Below, in pieces: positions 1 through 12,084 of a DNA stretch of 64,000 nucleotides (its first letter is position 1; every line of letters starts with the position of its first letter). The stretch comes from Collybiopsis luxurians FD-317 M1. Its lineage: Eukaryota; Basidiomycota; Agaricomycetes; Agaricales; Omphalotaceae. A program made the position numbers and the translations under genes. Below the pieces are notes generated by a model. That model was not told where the DNA came from and did no database searches. It was given only the letters and a program-made list of their open reading frames with translations. The stretch spans positions 1,146,686-1,210,685 of the forward strand of contig KN834753.1 of assembly GCA_000827265.1 (NCBI GenBank). Direction: 5' to 3'.

Positions 1-222
1 CTCGTTGTTTCGACATATCATTTGTTGACGAAACAGAATAAGGGAAAGTCAGAAGTACCGCCGATGGAGGACTATGAACTAGACGATGGATACGATTCTA
101 CTACAACTACTTCCGACCAGACTGGAAGTGGTGCATCCACACCTCAGGAGGGAGTGATTGGAAACAGAAAACCTGCTACGAAGGCTGGGGGAAAACGCAG
201 GAAAGCCGTCAGGAAGCGGTGA
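1..222 (+). CDS. 3' end of an unidentified gene (partial)
   Basis: A reading frame is open from the first base of the window to a TGA ending at 222, giving about 73 codons with no internal stop. The encoded tail is acidic and Ser/Thr-rich in the middle (a run of threonines after an E-L-D-D-G-Y-D-S segment) and ends in a strongly basic stretch of Lys/Arg, which looks like a nuclear localisation or nucleic-acid-contacting tail. I do not recognise the family. The upstream part lies outside the window, so it could be a last exon or a chance frame. An overlapping frame from 158 to 388 is less protein-like. Downstream sequence up to 544 holds no other frame, as expected for a 3' UTR. Confidence 0.4.
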   Translation, partial: LVVSTYHLLTKQNKGKSEVPPMEDYELDDGYDSTTTTSDQTGSGASTPQEGVIGNRKPATKAGGKRRKAVRKR

Positions 223-544
223 GAAGCTGTGGATTAGAGTACTAGATTCGGGTGATACATTTCGCATTCTGGGAAAACTCATAGAATCCAGAACTAAACT
301 GGCCAGTTCGCTGCTGAGTATCGCGTGTCAATTTAGGGTTGTGACAGAATCTACACGGGGTCACGTTTCTTTGTCACAAACTGGTTAGCGCGGTTCGCCT
401 TTTGATACTGTTCCAGCTCCTTTCTTTACGTCGCTCTTTTCTAAGACATCTCCCACCGCTTCCTAAGAGCTTTTTTTTGCACATCATTCAAACTTTCTCG
501 AACCTCTCGAATATTCGATTTCAACTATCAAACCTCAATGATAA
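223..544. other. intergenic: 3' UTR and promoter of the RdRP gene
   Basis: No supported gene. The last roughly 130 bases before the start codon at 545 are rich in C and T (for example around 410-500), like the leaders of other genes in this window. No clear TATA box was seen. Confidence 0.5.
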
Positions 545-3500
545 ATGTCAGACTCCGCTCCCGTGAATTCTCAAATTTATTGGAATCAATTGCCGTCGCT
601 CGACAATCTGGATATCTGTATGTTCTGTCGCATAGCATACTGGACAGCAGTAGTATTATGATTGACAAACTTCAGCTGTCCTCGAGCAGGCCGTTTCGAA
701 CGGTCATCATATCGCACTCGTTGAAGCTCTTGTAGAGACCGAAAACCCAATGGAAAATGCTGATATACAGGCCGAAGGCGAAACGATGCGACTTTCTGTC
801 TCTCAGGCAAGCTTTCATCTTCTGTCTTCACTCAAGAAACTCATTTCTACTACCAGAATTCAAGCTTTTCGATAGAACCGGGCCTTGAAGCGGCAATGCT
901 ATCTTATGAGGAGCCACGTAAAGCTCTCCTGTTATCTTCTCTGAAACAAAATGTGCTCACCTTGATCGCAGTCTTAACTCAATCTCCCGAGCCATCAAAA
1001 TCGACCTCAAGTTCTTCCACTCTAACCGTCAACTCAGACTCGACCTTGCGCTCTTATGGCGTTCTTGAAACATCGTCGTCTACAACTTTTGGAAAAAACG
1101 ATTCTGGATCTACTGCGGATTTGAGCAAATACTCAAGGGATAATGTCTCAAATGTCTCAACCTTGGGTAAACGTGCGGCCAATGATATCTCCTTATCCGA
1201 TGTTCGTGCCCGGAAAATTAAGCGACAGAGCGAGCCACCTCCGACTCCATATCCGCCAGTGCTGGTGGTTAGTCAACTCTGGTTTATTTCGTGATTTCAG
1301 GTGGTGATACGTGTTCAGGCATACTCGAAACCCTTTCAACATTTCCTCGATTGCAGGAACTTGCCCTGGGGTGTTGAATGGGAGATTGCAAGGCTCGTCT
1401 CTATCGGAAAGTTCGGGTATGAAGACTTTGAAATTAGCGGTTTGGATAAGTTGAAAAACGAAGGAAGTAATGCGAAAGCAGTCCCTTTAGTTGAGAAACT
1501 TCTCGTGAAAAAAACGGCAAATGGCAAGTATTTCTGTCAATCAAGTTTCAATTCTAACGGTATCTCCATTCTCATAGAAAGTTCCTCGTCGGTGGATACT
1601 CAACTCTTCGGGAATGAGTACAGAGCAAGGGTAAGATCTTCTCTTTTCATGGGCGAGGCTTTGCAGATTGTGCTTCTAGTTCCCATACCAAGAACTTGAC
1701 CTGGAAGACAAGTATCTCAGAGAAAACTGTTATGCCGGGCTCGGATTTGATACCAATGAGGACTGGTTTGGGGGCAAGGTTATGTTTCGCGGCAAACTGA
1801 AGCCCGCAGATGAAAAGAAACCTCCGCAGTTTAAAATTGAGTTAGAGCGACCAGAACTTGGCGCTTCTTCTCGCTTCACTCGTCGCTTCGGATCAAAGTC
1901 TTTCATGCGTATTAAAATCCCCAAAGACCTGAGCAGATACCGTGATGCTTTGATGAATTATTTTCGACGACCATTTATTGTTTCCGGGAAAGTCTTTCGT
2001 GCATTTCTTGAAAAAGTGAGAGCGCCCTGCCTTCAGTTCTGTTTGCATGCTGACAGAGATTTATCAAAAGGAGAGGACTGTCTTTCTTTTCATGACAAAT
2101 GAATATCCGGAAAAGGAGCTTGTTGCGAATCCTAATTCTAGTAGTCTGAGCTTCTTGGACTTCCTCAATTGGCACAATCCAATTGAACTTAATAAAGCGC
2201 AGGTTAACCTGAGCGTTGTATTCTCGGTGTTAAGCTACTGACCATCCCGTTTAGTCCGCGGCAAAGTACGCTTCTCGCTTTGCATTGGGCCTGTCGACCT
2301 CTGCTCCAGGACTGTTGCTCAAACCAGAGAATATCTTCTTCATAGATGATGTTATTTCTTCTGATGGGTCGGACATGACAGATGGTGCAGGGCTGGTCAA
2401 TAAAGCAGCTCTAAGGCTTCTCTACCGTAAGTTCGATTGGGCTGAGTGGCCAACTGCATTCCAGTGTCGAATCGCTGGAGCAAAGGTTCGCTGTTACAAT
2501 GTTGGTTCATTCTGAAAAATATTTGACATTCATCTAGGGCATGCTTCTGCAACATCCTGATGACGACCATCTTGAACCTCGAGTCTGGATCCGAAACTCT
2601 ATGAATAAAATCAAGTATCTTAACTTGAACTCAGATCGTGCTCTATGTGTCGTCGACGTTCTCCGGGCTTCTCACCCTCGATTTACTTGCAAACTCTCCT
2701 CAGAGACTATTATCATCTTGGCCGAGAATGGCGTACCAAAAAAAGTATTCTTCAGCTTGCTAGACAAAACACTGGACTCGTTAGTAACATCTCTAACCAC
2801 ATGGGAGACGAGACATGACATGGAGGAATTGTGGCTAACTCTCTCTCGCCTCGGAGGTGTTTTTTCTGCTCGATCTGCCAGGCAAAAGTCTGGCATGGCC
2901 CGCGTCCAAGGTTACTCGGAGCTTGACGCTCATGATGATGATGATGATGACGGCCTAGACGATGGAGGAGATGAAGAGCGCTCTACGGCCTGGTGGGATG
3001 ACGAAGTTTCTGGACAACCTTCCTCTCTCGAGGAGACTGTCATGGGGCTAATAGATGGTAGCTTCAAGCCTCAAGAGTGTCCAGTGATGAGAGACAAACT
3101 GAAGAAGGTTGGACTTGGAAATTTGACCCGTGTTGAACAGAGGATAATCAAGTATACCCCAAACAGATCCTCATTTCCCAAATCACCAATCATGTCGCTA
3201 ACTTTCGCATAGAGGTGCCAATGTCATTCACAGCCTTCATTTTGCCAGGTTGCCTTTCCAACTATAGTCGCCTAATAAATATTAATGACTATCCTAGATC
3301 CAGAGGGTGTGCTTGAGGAGGGCCAAATCTACTTCAAGAGCTCAACCCGAAGCATTCTCATGCACGATGGTCAGTACACTGACGTTCTTGTTGGTCCAGT
3401 TGTGGTAACTCGACACCCTTGCAAACTTCCAACGGATGCGCAAAAGGTAAGATTTGTACCAGATGTCTTGTTAGCTACGACTAACTGGTGTATTCTCTGC

Positions 3501-4751
3501 AAGTGGTATGCGGTGGATAGACCAGAGTTAAGGCATTACACAGATGTAATTATTATCTCCATCAAAGGTGCTTATCTTGAGTCAGATATTCTTTTCAGGT
3601 TAATATTACCATCATTACAGGTAGTCGTCGTGGTGCCGATTGGCTCGGAGGCGGAGATTACGACGGCGACAAGGCGCTAGCGCTTCATCAACCAGAAATA
3701 GTGGAATATTTCACCAATGCCGACCCGAAGTTTGGTGATCCCAGAGATGATATCAAGACCGAATTCTTTGACCACCGCACGGAATCGCTCGATGAATTAC
3801 TCGAAAGGGGACCTACCGCCCCCAAGAACCATCTGACAACCATACACGCTGTTCAAGAATATTTGCTTGGAGGCATCAAGACTGCTTCGTTGGTGGGCCA
3901 AGTATCAAATATGCACGAGTTTTTATTGTATACTCGAGGTCCCAAGGACCCTGAGACAATCCGAATGGCTCATATGTATGCCTCGTCATTGCTCGCATCT
4001 TTGTCACTGAATGTTTTCCAGATTCTGTCATACTCTCGATGGGATGAAGACTGGCCTCAAAATGAAACCTGAAAAGTGGAAGGAGGATATTGCTCGCTAT
4101 GATAAAGGAGCCATGGCCTGGAAGGAAAGCGATAGGAAGGGGAGGAAGGGAAGTACTACTGCTCGAGCAAACAACATCATGGTCGAGCGGCCAAGAGACT
4201 TCCCGCCGTTCATCATGGACGAACTACAGAAATACGCCAAGGCAAAGGGAGATAAGGAGAAGGCAGAAGTTGAGAAGACATATAAACGCATTCCTGTTGC
4301 ACTTGATCAGGATCTAGCTGCTCCCTGGGCCGAGGCGAAGGAACTTGCGGAGCGAGGTAATGACAGCATGAAGCAAAGCCTGCCGTTAATCGAGGCTCAT
4401 GTTAGTCGTATGTGGCAGAAGCATCGACAAAGGCTTGGAAAGCAACCAAACGGGAGTCAATTCACCGACTTGTCCATTGAGTCACGGCAAGACATCCTTC
4501 GCGGTCTTTCTAGAGAGTTTGCCAGTTCTGCGGACCAGAAAGACTGTCTCGTTCGCCAGGACGAGTTATTACGACTCAAGGCATCTTACGCTTACATCTA
4601 CGACTTTGAAAAGGCGCGTACGAAGTGGACCCGATTCCCGTGGGATGTTGCAATGGGGGAGCTGTCAGCCATCAAAGCCAGAGCGACCGGGCGGTCGAGG
4701 ACAGTGGCCGGGAATTTTTACGAGAATTTCACGTTAAGGAAGCGTCGTTGA
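545..4751 (+). CDS. cellular RNA-dependent RNA polymerase (QDE-1/Rdp1 type)
   Basis: This enzyme copies single-stranded RNA into double-stranded RNA for RNA silencing. The key evidence is the catalytic DYDGD motif at 3656-3670, preceded by two glycines, as in eukaryotic RdRPs. Other family landmarks include LPWGV (about 1360), a D-P-E-G-V-L-E-E-G segment after 3290, and FCHTLDGMKTGLK (about 4010-4065), which follows an intron. The gene is split into about ten exons. An acidic loop of Asp/Glu (about 2930-3010) includes a short GAT microsatellite. The N-terminus is less certain: a first exon from ATG 545, an intron 618-675, then an apparent GC-AG intron 807-856 would bring the frame into the conserved body; otherwise the start could be ATG 896. 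No disabling lesion was seen. Mushrooms usually carry several RdRP paralogues, so no symbol is given. Confidence 0.88.
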
Positions 4752-5326
4752 GAGCCGTGGAATGCATTTTCTTGAGTTTTGAACGGAGGAATTGGAATTT
4801 AATATCGTTTATATTTGGAGCGCATGTATGTGTTGTAGTATTGGAAGTCTAGTTTTCTCCACTGAATTGAACCAAAGAAGTGGCGTAGGCTGATCTATGA
4901 GCGAGTAGTTCAGGTAATTTTCTGTGTCTATGCTCAGCTCTGGATGCATTCTACTTGGAGTACCCGTCGAAGTGTCTCCGCAGGCGCCGTATTGAACGTC
5001 CAAAGTGTCTTCTGAAATGCGGAGGTTTCACTGATCGCGGGTGAGCTAGTCAGAGCAAAAGAGCCGAAATAAGAAATTGCAGTAATAGAATGTCCTACTG
5101 CGGTCGCGACTTGGCTGATTTTTGATCCACAAAGACTTAGTCATTAGTAGCTAGATAGTAGTATACATGTCGAAACGAGCTCGAGATGATAACCTTTCGC
5201 AAGACGCAGAGGTGGTACCAACGAAAAATTGATTCGGGACGGATATCGAGAAGTCCAATACTTATATACTTGATTGAGGGTCTGTGAAATTGAGCGCCTT
5301 CGGGCGCCAATCGTTCCCGTTCCCCA
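4752..5326. other. intergenic between RdRP and APS1
   Basis: No convincing gene. Overlapping minus-strand frames in 4809-5359 lack recognisable features and are read as chance. A TATATA stretch at 5263-5268, about 60 bases before the APS1 start, could serve as a TATA element; this is inference. Confidence 0.45.
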
Positions 5327-6124
5327 ATGATCAACTACATTCTTCTCGTCTCCCGGCAAGGCACGTCTATGTGTATCCTTTGACCAGACCCTTTGCCTAA
5401 ATTTTCACAGGCAAAGTCCGACTTGCGAAATGGTTCACGACAATGCCTCCGAAGAACAAAGCCAAGATTGTCAAAGATGTAACGCAGTTGGTGCTGGCAC
5501 GGAGAACCAGGATGTGTAACTTCCTAGAATATAAAGGTGCGTACTACTGTTAATCTTGACGACCTCGATAGTAAGAAAATCGCCATAGATACCAAGGTCG
5601 TCTACCGACGATATGCATCGCTATTTTTCGTGACTGGCATCAGCTCTGGAGACAACGAGCTGGTCACCCTGGAGATTATTCACAGATATGTGGAAGTTTT
5701 AGATCGATACTTTGGCAATGTCAGTGACATAGACTGCACTTTTGTTCAATATTATGTTTCTAATCTTGCGTGCAGGTTTGCGAACTTGATTTGTGAGGTG
5801 ATGCCTTTGAGTGATTAAGCAGCCCTTGACGATGGCTTTTGCAGAATTTTCAACTTTCAGAAAGCATATGCAGTAGGCTTTTTTGGTACTCGCGGTTATT
5901 GTTCACTTACAATGTCAATCCACAGATTCTGGATGAACTGATAATAGCTGGAGAACTGCAAGAATCTTCCAAAAAATCTGTGTTGCGAGTGGTACGTGGA
6001 TTGCATTGTGATCGTGGACAGTGGTAAATACATAACCATTACTCAGGTTACTCAATCAGACAGTGTCGAAGAGCAAGAGAATTCAGATGACATGATGGCG
6101 AGGCTGGGGTCAAGAAGCGGTTAG
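5327..6124 (+). CDS. APS1: AP-1 clathrin adaptor complex sigma subunit
   Basis: The small sigma chain of the AP-1 adaptor sorts clathrin cargo between the trans-Golgi network and endosomes. The joined exons follow the family from end to end: an N-terminal [14 protein letters not shown], then [54 protein letters not shown], and [17 protein letters not shown]. Seven small exons are needed. The first intron (5361-5410) appears to start with GC rather than GT, because only GC at 5361 restores the invariant Gln-Gly-Lys-Val. The C-terminus, after an intron ending near 6047, is a hydrophilic tail rich in Glu and Asp ending at a TAG (6122-6124). Length of about 160 residues is normal for sigma-1. The sigma-1 assignment over sigma-2 or -3 rests on the RQGKVRL start and the C-terminal extension. 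Confidence 0.93.
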
Positions 6125-6339
6125 ATAAATTTCTGTGTTCTTTGCTCTGCCATATGTTAAGGGATATTTTTTGTTCTTTCTTTGAGGGCCCATGATGTGA
6201 ATTTTTGGGAGTAGTGTTTGGGTAGTGTACTCTAGTATGTACATAGCTCGGATGATGTCACGTTTTTAGAGTCAAATAGTAAGCGCTAGTAAGCCGCGAT
6301 AGCCGCAATTTTAACAATCTCTTCTTCTTCTCTGCTGTC

Positions 6340-8421
6340 ATGACCCCTCGTAACAAGCAAATCTCGCTTGCAAAACCAGATGCTCCTTCATTAAATCCCA
6401 AAATTCCTCAATTCTTACAAAAGCTGTACACGTTCGTCGTTTAATTCATAATCTGCCCACTCCAGTTTTTAACCGTCTTCTCCAGGATGGTAAGTGAACC
6501 CAAGTCCGATGATGTTATCTGCTGGTCAGAATCTGGAGAATCCTTTTTTGGTGCGTTCTTTTTCTTTCACTGGTAGTGGATTCCTATACTCACAGCGTAC
6601 AGTTTTGGACCAAGCGCGCTTGGAAAAAGAATGCCTTGGAGACTGGTTCAAACACAATAAATTCGCATCGTTTGTGCGCCAATTGAACATGTACGGGTTT
6701 CACAAAATACCGCATCTTCAACAAGGCGCATTGAGAAGTAACTCGGACACAGAGTATTCCCAATTCCAACATCCAGACTTCCAGCGTGGTCAAGAAGATC
6801 GTTTGATGTTCATTGAGAGGAAGAAGCAGATCACGACCAACTCGAAGGACCACGGAGTTGTAGACTTTCCTGCTACCATACCTGCCCAGCCAGTCAGTCA
6901 GCTACAGACTGATCCATCCACTGGCCAGTCATTAGACATTCACGCCATCGTGAATGGTATCGCTGCGATTCGACGCCATCAGGCCAATATATCTTCAGAA
7001 TTGAACGAGCTCAAACGTTCGAACCAGATTTTGTGGCAAGAGTCCCTGGAAGCCCGCGGTCGACATCAGAAACAGCAGGACACGATTAACCGTATCGTTA
7101 AATTCTTGGCCGGCGTTTTCGGTCAGCACGCTACAACTTCTCCAGGGAAAGAGAAGGAACGAGGAGGCACCTCTCCAGTTGTTCGGGCCCCAAGACTTAT
7201 GATTGAGGATAAGAAGAGGGAAAACGTGGTTCCTAAGGTTGGCATCGTCGAGGTTCAAGATGAAGAAGCTGCCAGTCCCGTTTCTGTATCTCGTGACCAT
7301 TCTCCACGTACGTTTCTGCTCGTCTTACTATATGGTGGATTGTAACTTGTGCTATAGGTCCGTTTGCGTCGATTGAAACTCCTGGTTCCCTAGCTTCCCA
7401 GACCCCTTCTTTTCCATCTCCTGGTGCCACGGAAATATCGTCCGTCAACACCCCTCGCTTTGATTTAACGTCGCCTCGGTCCGATGTTGCGTCATCCTCA
7501 CCTTTCATAAACTCTTCGACTACGTCCACAACTCCCAATGCAAACAACTCTATTATTTCTACCCAGCCTCGGTACCCTGGTTCAGATATCTCTCAACGAG
7601 AGGATCTCTTTCCAACATTCTCACCCTCCCGATCCCCAGTAATGGACGAGCGCTTACAGACTGCCCTCAGTTGCCTGACTCCTGGAGACATTCAACAATT
7701 GTTCGCGTCCCTGAGCGGTCAACCGTTCGGCGAAGTCGACACCAGTCCTCATCAACAAGGAGTACAGCAAAACCAGCTCCCTTCTTCCTCACCATCCTCT
7801 CAAACTATCGCGCCTTTCAATTTTGGTTCACTGTCCCCATCGATATCCCATCTGCCATCACAGCCGAGCTCGGGCCTGACTGATACGGAGGGACTTATCT
7901 CTTTCGATGAGCCGTATATGGAACAGTGGAAACAAGCGTCGGATATAGAACAAGAAGTTAACCAGATGAATAATGGCATTGATTCACTCATTCATTCCTT
8001 GGGGCTTGATCCATCGGACATTGCTAATGCAGAAGCGACTCAAACCAATGGAGGCGAAGTCGATATCTCGGTTTTGGACGCATCTAGACTGCCTTCAGCG
8101 GGAATTCCTCTATCGGACTCAGCGACACACGAGGAATTATTTAGCACTTTTTTGAATACATTCCCATCTCCAGACATGCTTCCTGAAGACAGTCGCGGAA
8201 CGGCAAATGGTGCGGGTGCGACGGACGTGACGGCTAGCAATCCTCCTACTATGCAGTTTGAGGATTATTCTCCGTCTGTCGCATCTCCTCTTGCCACTGT
8301 GGATAAACCCGCGGTGTCTGGTAAAAGCACGCGCGCGCAAAAGCGGAAATCGGATTCTGGTGCAGAAGGGGCAATGAATCTCCAACTGTCATCGAAAACC
8401 AAGAGGCGAAAAGATAAGTAA
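6340..8421 (+). CDS. HSF-type DNA-binding transcription factor
   Basis: A heat-shock-factor family regulator that should bind nGAAn-type elements in the nucleus. The N-terminal winged-helix domain is clear once two introns are removed: IPQFLQKLYTMV, then IcWsESGESFFV, then the recognition-helix region FKHNKFASFVRQLNMYGFHK (about 6650-6710). It is followed by a predicted coiled-coil oligomerisation region (about 6940-7110), then a long Ser/Thr/Pro-rich region and a basic C-terminus with Lys/Arg clusters that resemble a nuclear localisation signal. A further intron lies near 7308-7358. ATG 6340 was chosen because it opens directly into the winged helix. It could be the main Hsf1 or an Sfl1/Skn7-like relative; the coiled coil directly after the domain favours an HSF or Sfl1 class, and no response-regulator receiver domain is present. 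Confidence 0.9.
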
Positions 8422-8917
8422 AATTGACTTCAACTCTATAAACGGGGTCTTGGTCACTTTTTTGGGGTTTCGCGCTGTATTATAATTTTCGTCTTCTGCT
8501 ATTTTCTTCTGATGAATCTTCCTGTCATGTAGCCATTTTTTTTTTGTTGCATTAGTGTTTCACCACTTTCGAAGGACCTGTCTGCGCAACCGCACCTTCA
8601 ACCCCTCTTTATATTAAAATATCGTAGTCAAGTGTAGACTTTGTACAATATTTAAATTAATGTAGTGCTCACAATTTTACGAGATGTTTGATTTCGGCTG
8701 CCCCTGGTTTTTGCGTCCCCGTCGCGCCACCACAGCCCGAAGCAGTTGATTGTACTACGTGCTAGAGAATAGGTATATGATGAATAAATAAGTGAACCAG
8801 AAAAACTAGATAGATAGAATATAGGAAACAATTCAACGAGTGAATGGAAGTCATATAGCGCAACAAAAAGCAAATCGAACAGAACATCACTTGCTGGTAG
8901 CAGCAAACAGACGGATG
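8422..8917. other. convergent 3' intergenic region
   Basis: Space between the 3' ends of the HSF gene and the arrestin gene. It is AT-rich with T runs (8530-8545) and holds no supported gene; it should contain both 3' UTRs. Confidence 0.6.
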
Positions 8918-11900
8918 TTAATCGCGGCTATTAGAATTGGGGAGTGGAGGTGGTAAACCTATAGATTTGCCCTCGAATCCGGTTGAGAACGGTGTGAAAG
9001 GACGGATATCCAGACCGCTGGCTGCATTCGCGGCAGCATTGCGCAAAAGAGATCCACCTGGTGTAGAATTATAATCAAGATCAGGTAGTGGAACTCCCGA
9101 GTTAACATATCGCGAAACACGAGCATCCTCCTCTTGTGTCTCCTGGATATAAGCAGCAGGAGGTTTCGGTGCCAATGGAGGAGGAGCAGGAGGAGAGGTA
9201 AAAGTTGGTGCAGAAGGCGAAGGAGTGGACGGGCCCGCATGCGCGCCATTAGTAAGGCCATTCACATGGCTGTAGCCGTTAATCTGAGGTGGAGAAACAG
9301 TAGGGGCCGATGCCGGAGCAGAGTCTTCTGCTTCAAAACGGGCGCGGAGCATGGCTTTTTCTTCCGCTGCAGTAAGAATGCGTCCCGAGGATGACGGGGC
9401 AGTGGGGACCGGACGAGCTTTTGGGGAAGCCTGACGTGGAGGTGGTGACGGTGAGCTGGGAGCTGCACGGGCTTGAGCATCCTGCATCTCAAACTTCCTG
9501 CGGAGCATTTCCTTCTCAGCAATAGCACTTTGTATCATTGTCCCGGTGAGAGGTTGTGGTTCAGGTTCATGCGAGTAAGCTGGAACACTTTCTGCCTGAA
9601 GTTGTGCGGCAGCATCCCGTGCTTCATACTCGCGACGGAGGCGCTCCTTTTCCGCAAGCTGGGTGCGAGCATCCACGACCGGTACTGATGCTTCAAACGA
9701 AGGCGGAAGATCGTTTGCAGCTGGTGGGGGCACATAGGAAGAGGAGGAGGAAGTCCCTACATCATCGGTTCCTCCAAACTGGGTCCTTTGAACAGCTCGC
9801 TTAGCATCTTCGTATCGCCTCAGAGCCGCCTTCTCTTCTTCTGCGGTAGGATATTGGGGAATGGCAGCTGCCGTTGATCGATTATTTTGGGGCGGTGGAG
9901 AAGGTGAAGAATATGTCTCGAGGCCCTGAGCTCTCCTAGCAGCCTCTTGTGCTTGGTTAAACAAACGGGTCTTTTCTTCCTCCGCTGAAAGCCAAGCTGC
10001 ATTTTTGTTAGCGGGTGTAGTGGCAGGTGGAGTTGTGACAGCCTTCGGCAATCTCATTAACGAGCCCACATCGCGAACAAAAAAGGAGAACCTACCACAT
10101 TGTTTGGAGTTATAACCCCAGCTTGAGTTGCCTCAGCCCTTTCTTTGGCTCGTTCATACAGCACCCTCTTTTCTTCCTCAGCACTCAGCCACTTGTTCTG
10201 AGCAGGAGTAGTCGCGGTCGCGGACGGTTTTCGTGTCTGCTGTGGTGGTGGTGAAGTGGCCGTTGGGAAACGATTACCGGCAGAGACACTAGCACCCGCC
10301 CCAGCAGAATCAGGTCTGATTGAGTCATTGGATGCCACAGAGGTGACAGTTTTCGAACCGTTGGCAGTCCCAGACTTTGTACCGTATCCCGATGTGTAAC
10401 CGAATTCATCCGGTTTGGAGGATGTATCGGCGGTATTGTTGAAGGTAGTATTTGTGGAAGGGGGATTACCTCGACTAGAACCGGTAGGGCGCTCGACAGT
10501 CATAGAAGGTCGAACATTCACCGGCCCAGTCGGGTTACTGGTCACTCCGCCAGTTGTAGTCGCGGGTAGTAATGATAGACCAGGTGCAGGACCGATTCGA
10601 CGAATGGCTTCGTGAGAAACGGTCCTAGATGCAAGATGATTAGAATACGAACGGACAATAAAAAGAATACCGTACCGTTGCCAATTTGAGAGAATGACAG
10701 GCAGATCCATCACAAGCGGTTGTCCAGTACCTAGAAGTGCTTTAACGCTGAGGACATATGTGATATCGATATGTCTCGCAGTGTTCAGGGTCGTGGTAGT
10801 GTGATTCGGGGAGACAGTGCAAGTCAGCTCCGCTTTCTGAACCATTCCACCGTACAGACTAAAATTTACTGGTAAACGTGTCTCTGCGACGGAGGCCACG
10901 CGGACTTGAGGAACGCTTTTCTTGCCTGAAGTGTACGGACCAGCACGGAAGATGGTAGACTCTTTGAGGGTGAGTTCAAAACCACGGAGAAGGATAGTAT
11001 GTACACTATCTGATTTAAGAGCAGCCATGACTGAGATTCGATCTCCGGGTCCATAGCAAGTATGGTTGCGCTCGACAGTCAGGGTGACACCTTCATGAGT
11101 GATCTGTCGGGTTTCGGGCTGACAATAAACAGGCCACGTAGAGTGCAGCTCGTGCTTGTCAATGATTATAGCAGCCTGAGTGGAGACAACAATCGACTTT
11201 CTCCGGCGCAAAAACCCTCTGCCAAACCTGATTAGCGAGCGGATACAGGATGATTATCATTGCGCACTTTTTACCCTTGGTACAAACGCTGGCCAACAAT
11301 TCATACTTGATGCCAGCTATATAGCGAAATGATGAGAATTGAAACGTGCGAGGAATAAACTAATTCTTGCCTCGGCTCTCCAGCGCGATGCTGGGCGGAA
11401 CAGATTCAGGAATCCGAATCTGAAATGGAAAATCTTGCTGCGGTAGAATGCGCGTTATTAGCATAAAGCGCCAATGAAAAGAAAGACATGAGACGAACCG
11501 AGCGCAACACACCGTACTCATCGCTGGCGGTCCAGAGAGTAACCGGACTTGGGCCAACAAAATCGTAAAAGGTATTTTGCAAACCGCCACCAGGCAAAGT
11601 TTCGACCTTACGCAGTTCCACGCGTACCCATTTCGCCTTGACACCTTGGGGGCCTGCACGAACTTCGATAGCCTACATCCAGGGTCAATGGAAGGCTAAT
11701 GGAGCAAATTTTTGGGACCTACACCCTTCACTGCAGCTTGTGGCCTGTCTGCGGCACCCGGAGGGATCCCGGGATATCCTGAGAGGACATGAGTAAAGAA
11801 AAGAAACACCACATAGAATTGAGATATACCATGAACAAAATCGACATTTGGTGGGGGTCGAAGAGTTCTGTAAAAGAATACCCCAGATTAGGACTAATAC

Positions 11901-11945
11901 TGAGAGATAAATTTTGAATACATACAGCTTGACCTGGCCAGACAT
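8918..11945 (-). CDS. arrestin-domain protein with C-terminal AEEEK helical repeats
   Basis: The N-terminal half reads as an arrestin fold: a first part with PPPNVDFVHGYPG, AGPQGVKAKWVRVEL and FPFQIRIPESVPPS, and a second beta-domain with YGPGDRISV and LPVNFSLYGGMVQKAELTC. Fungal alpha-arrestins connect ubiquitin ligases to membrane cargo or act in pH sensing. The C-terminal part (8918-10200) is different: at least six degenerate copies of a charged helix around the core AEEEKxxLxxRxExxDA, separated by Pro/Ser-rich linkers. ATG 11943-11945 opens MSGQVKL, and an intron follows almost at once. The last large intron lies near 10065-10110. No PPxY motif was noticed in a quick reading, so ligase recruitment is unproven. 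The arrestin assignment is firm; the role of the repeats is unknown. Confidence 0.85.
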
Positions 11946-12084
11946 TAGGGAATGAAAGGAAGAGAAACTAGAAATACAAAAAAGTGGCAGGCCTCAGCGT
12001 TCAGGTCCAAGGATTAAAGCATAGCCTTGTATCGAATAGCCGCCCGAGCACCGGACCCGGTTCGGCTTTTCTCCTCCTTCTCCC
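11946..12084. promoter_or_regulatory. shared divergent promoter, arrestin / CUS1
   Basis: Only 139 bases separate the two outward-facing start codons, so the two genes must share a promoter region. A GC-rich block with CCCGAGCACCGGACCCGG-like sequence lies near 12040-12062 and a C/T-rich leader precedes ATG 12085. No TATA box was seen. Confidence 0.5.

Noticed and set aside
7233..7547. 104-codon minus-strand frame inside the HSF gene
   Set aside because: It overlaps well-supported HSF coding sequence and has no family features; it is a shadow.
9473..9804. plus-strand frames inside the arrestin gene
   Set aside because: They lie antisense to the AEEEK repeats and have low-complexity His/Arg/Leu content caused by the repeated codons.
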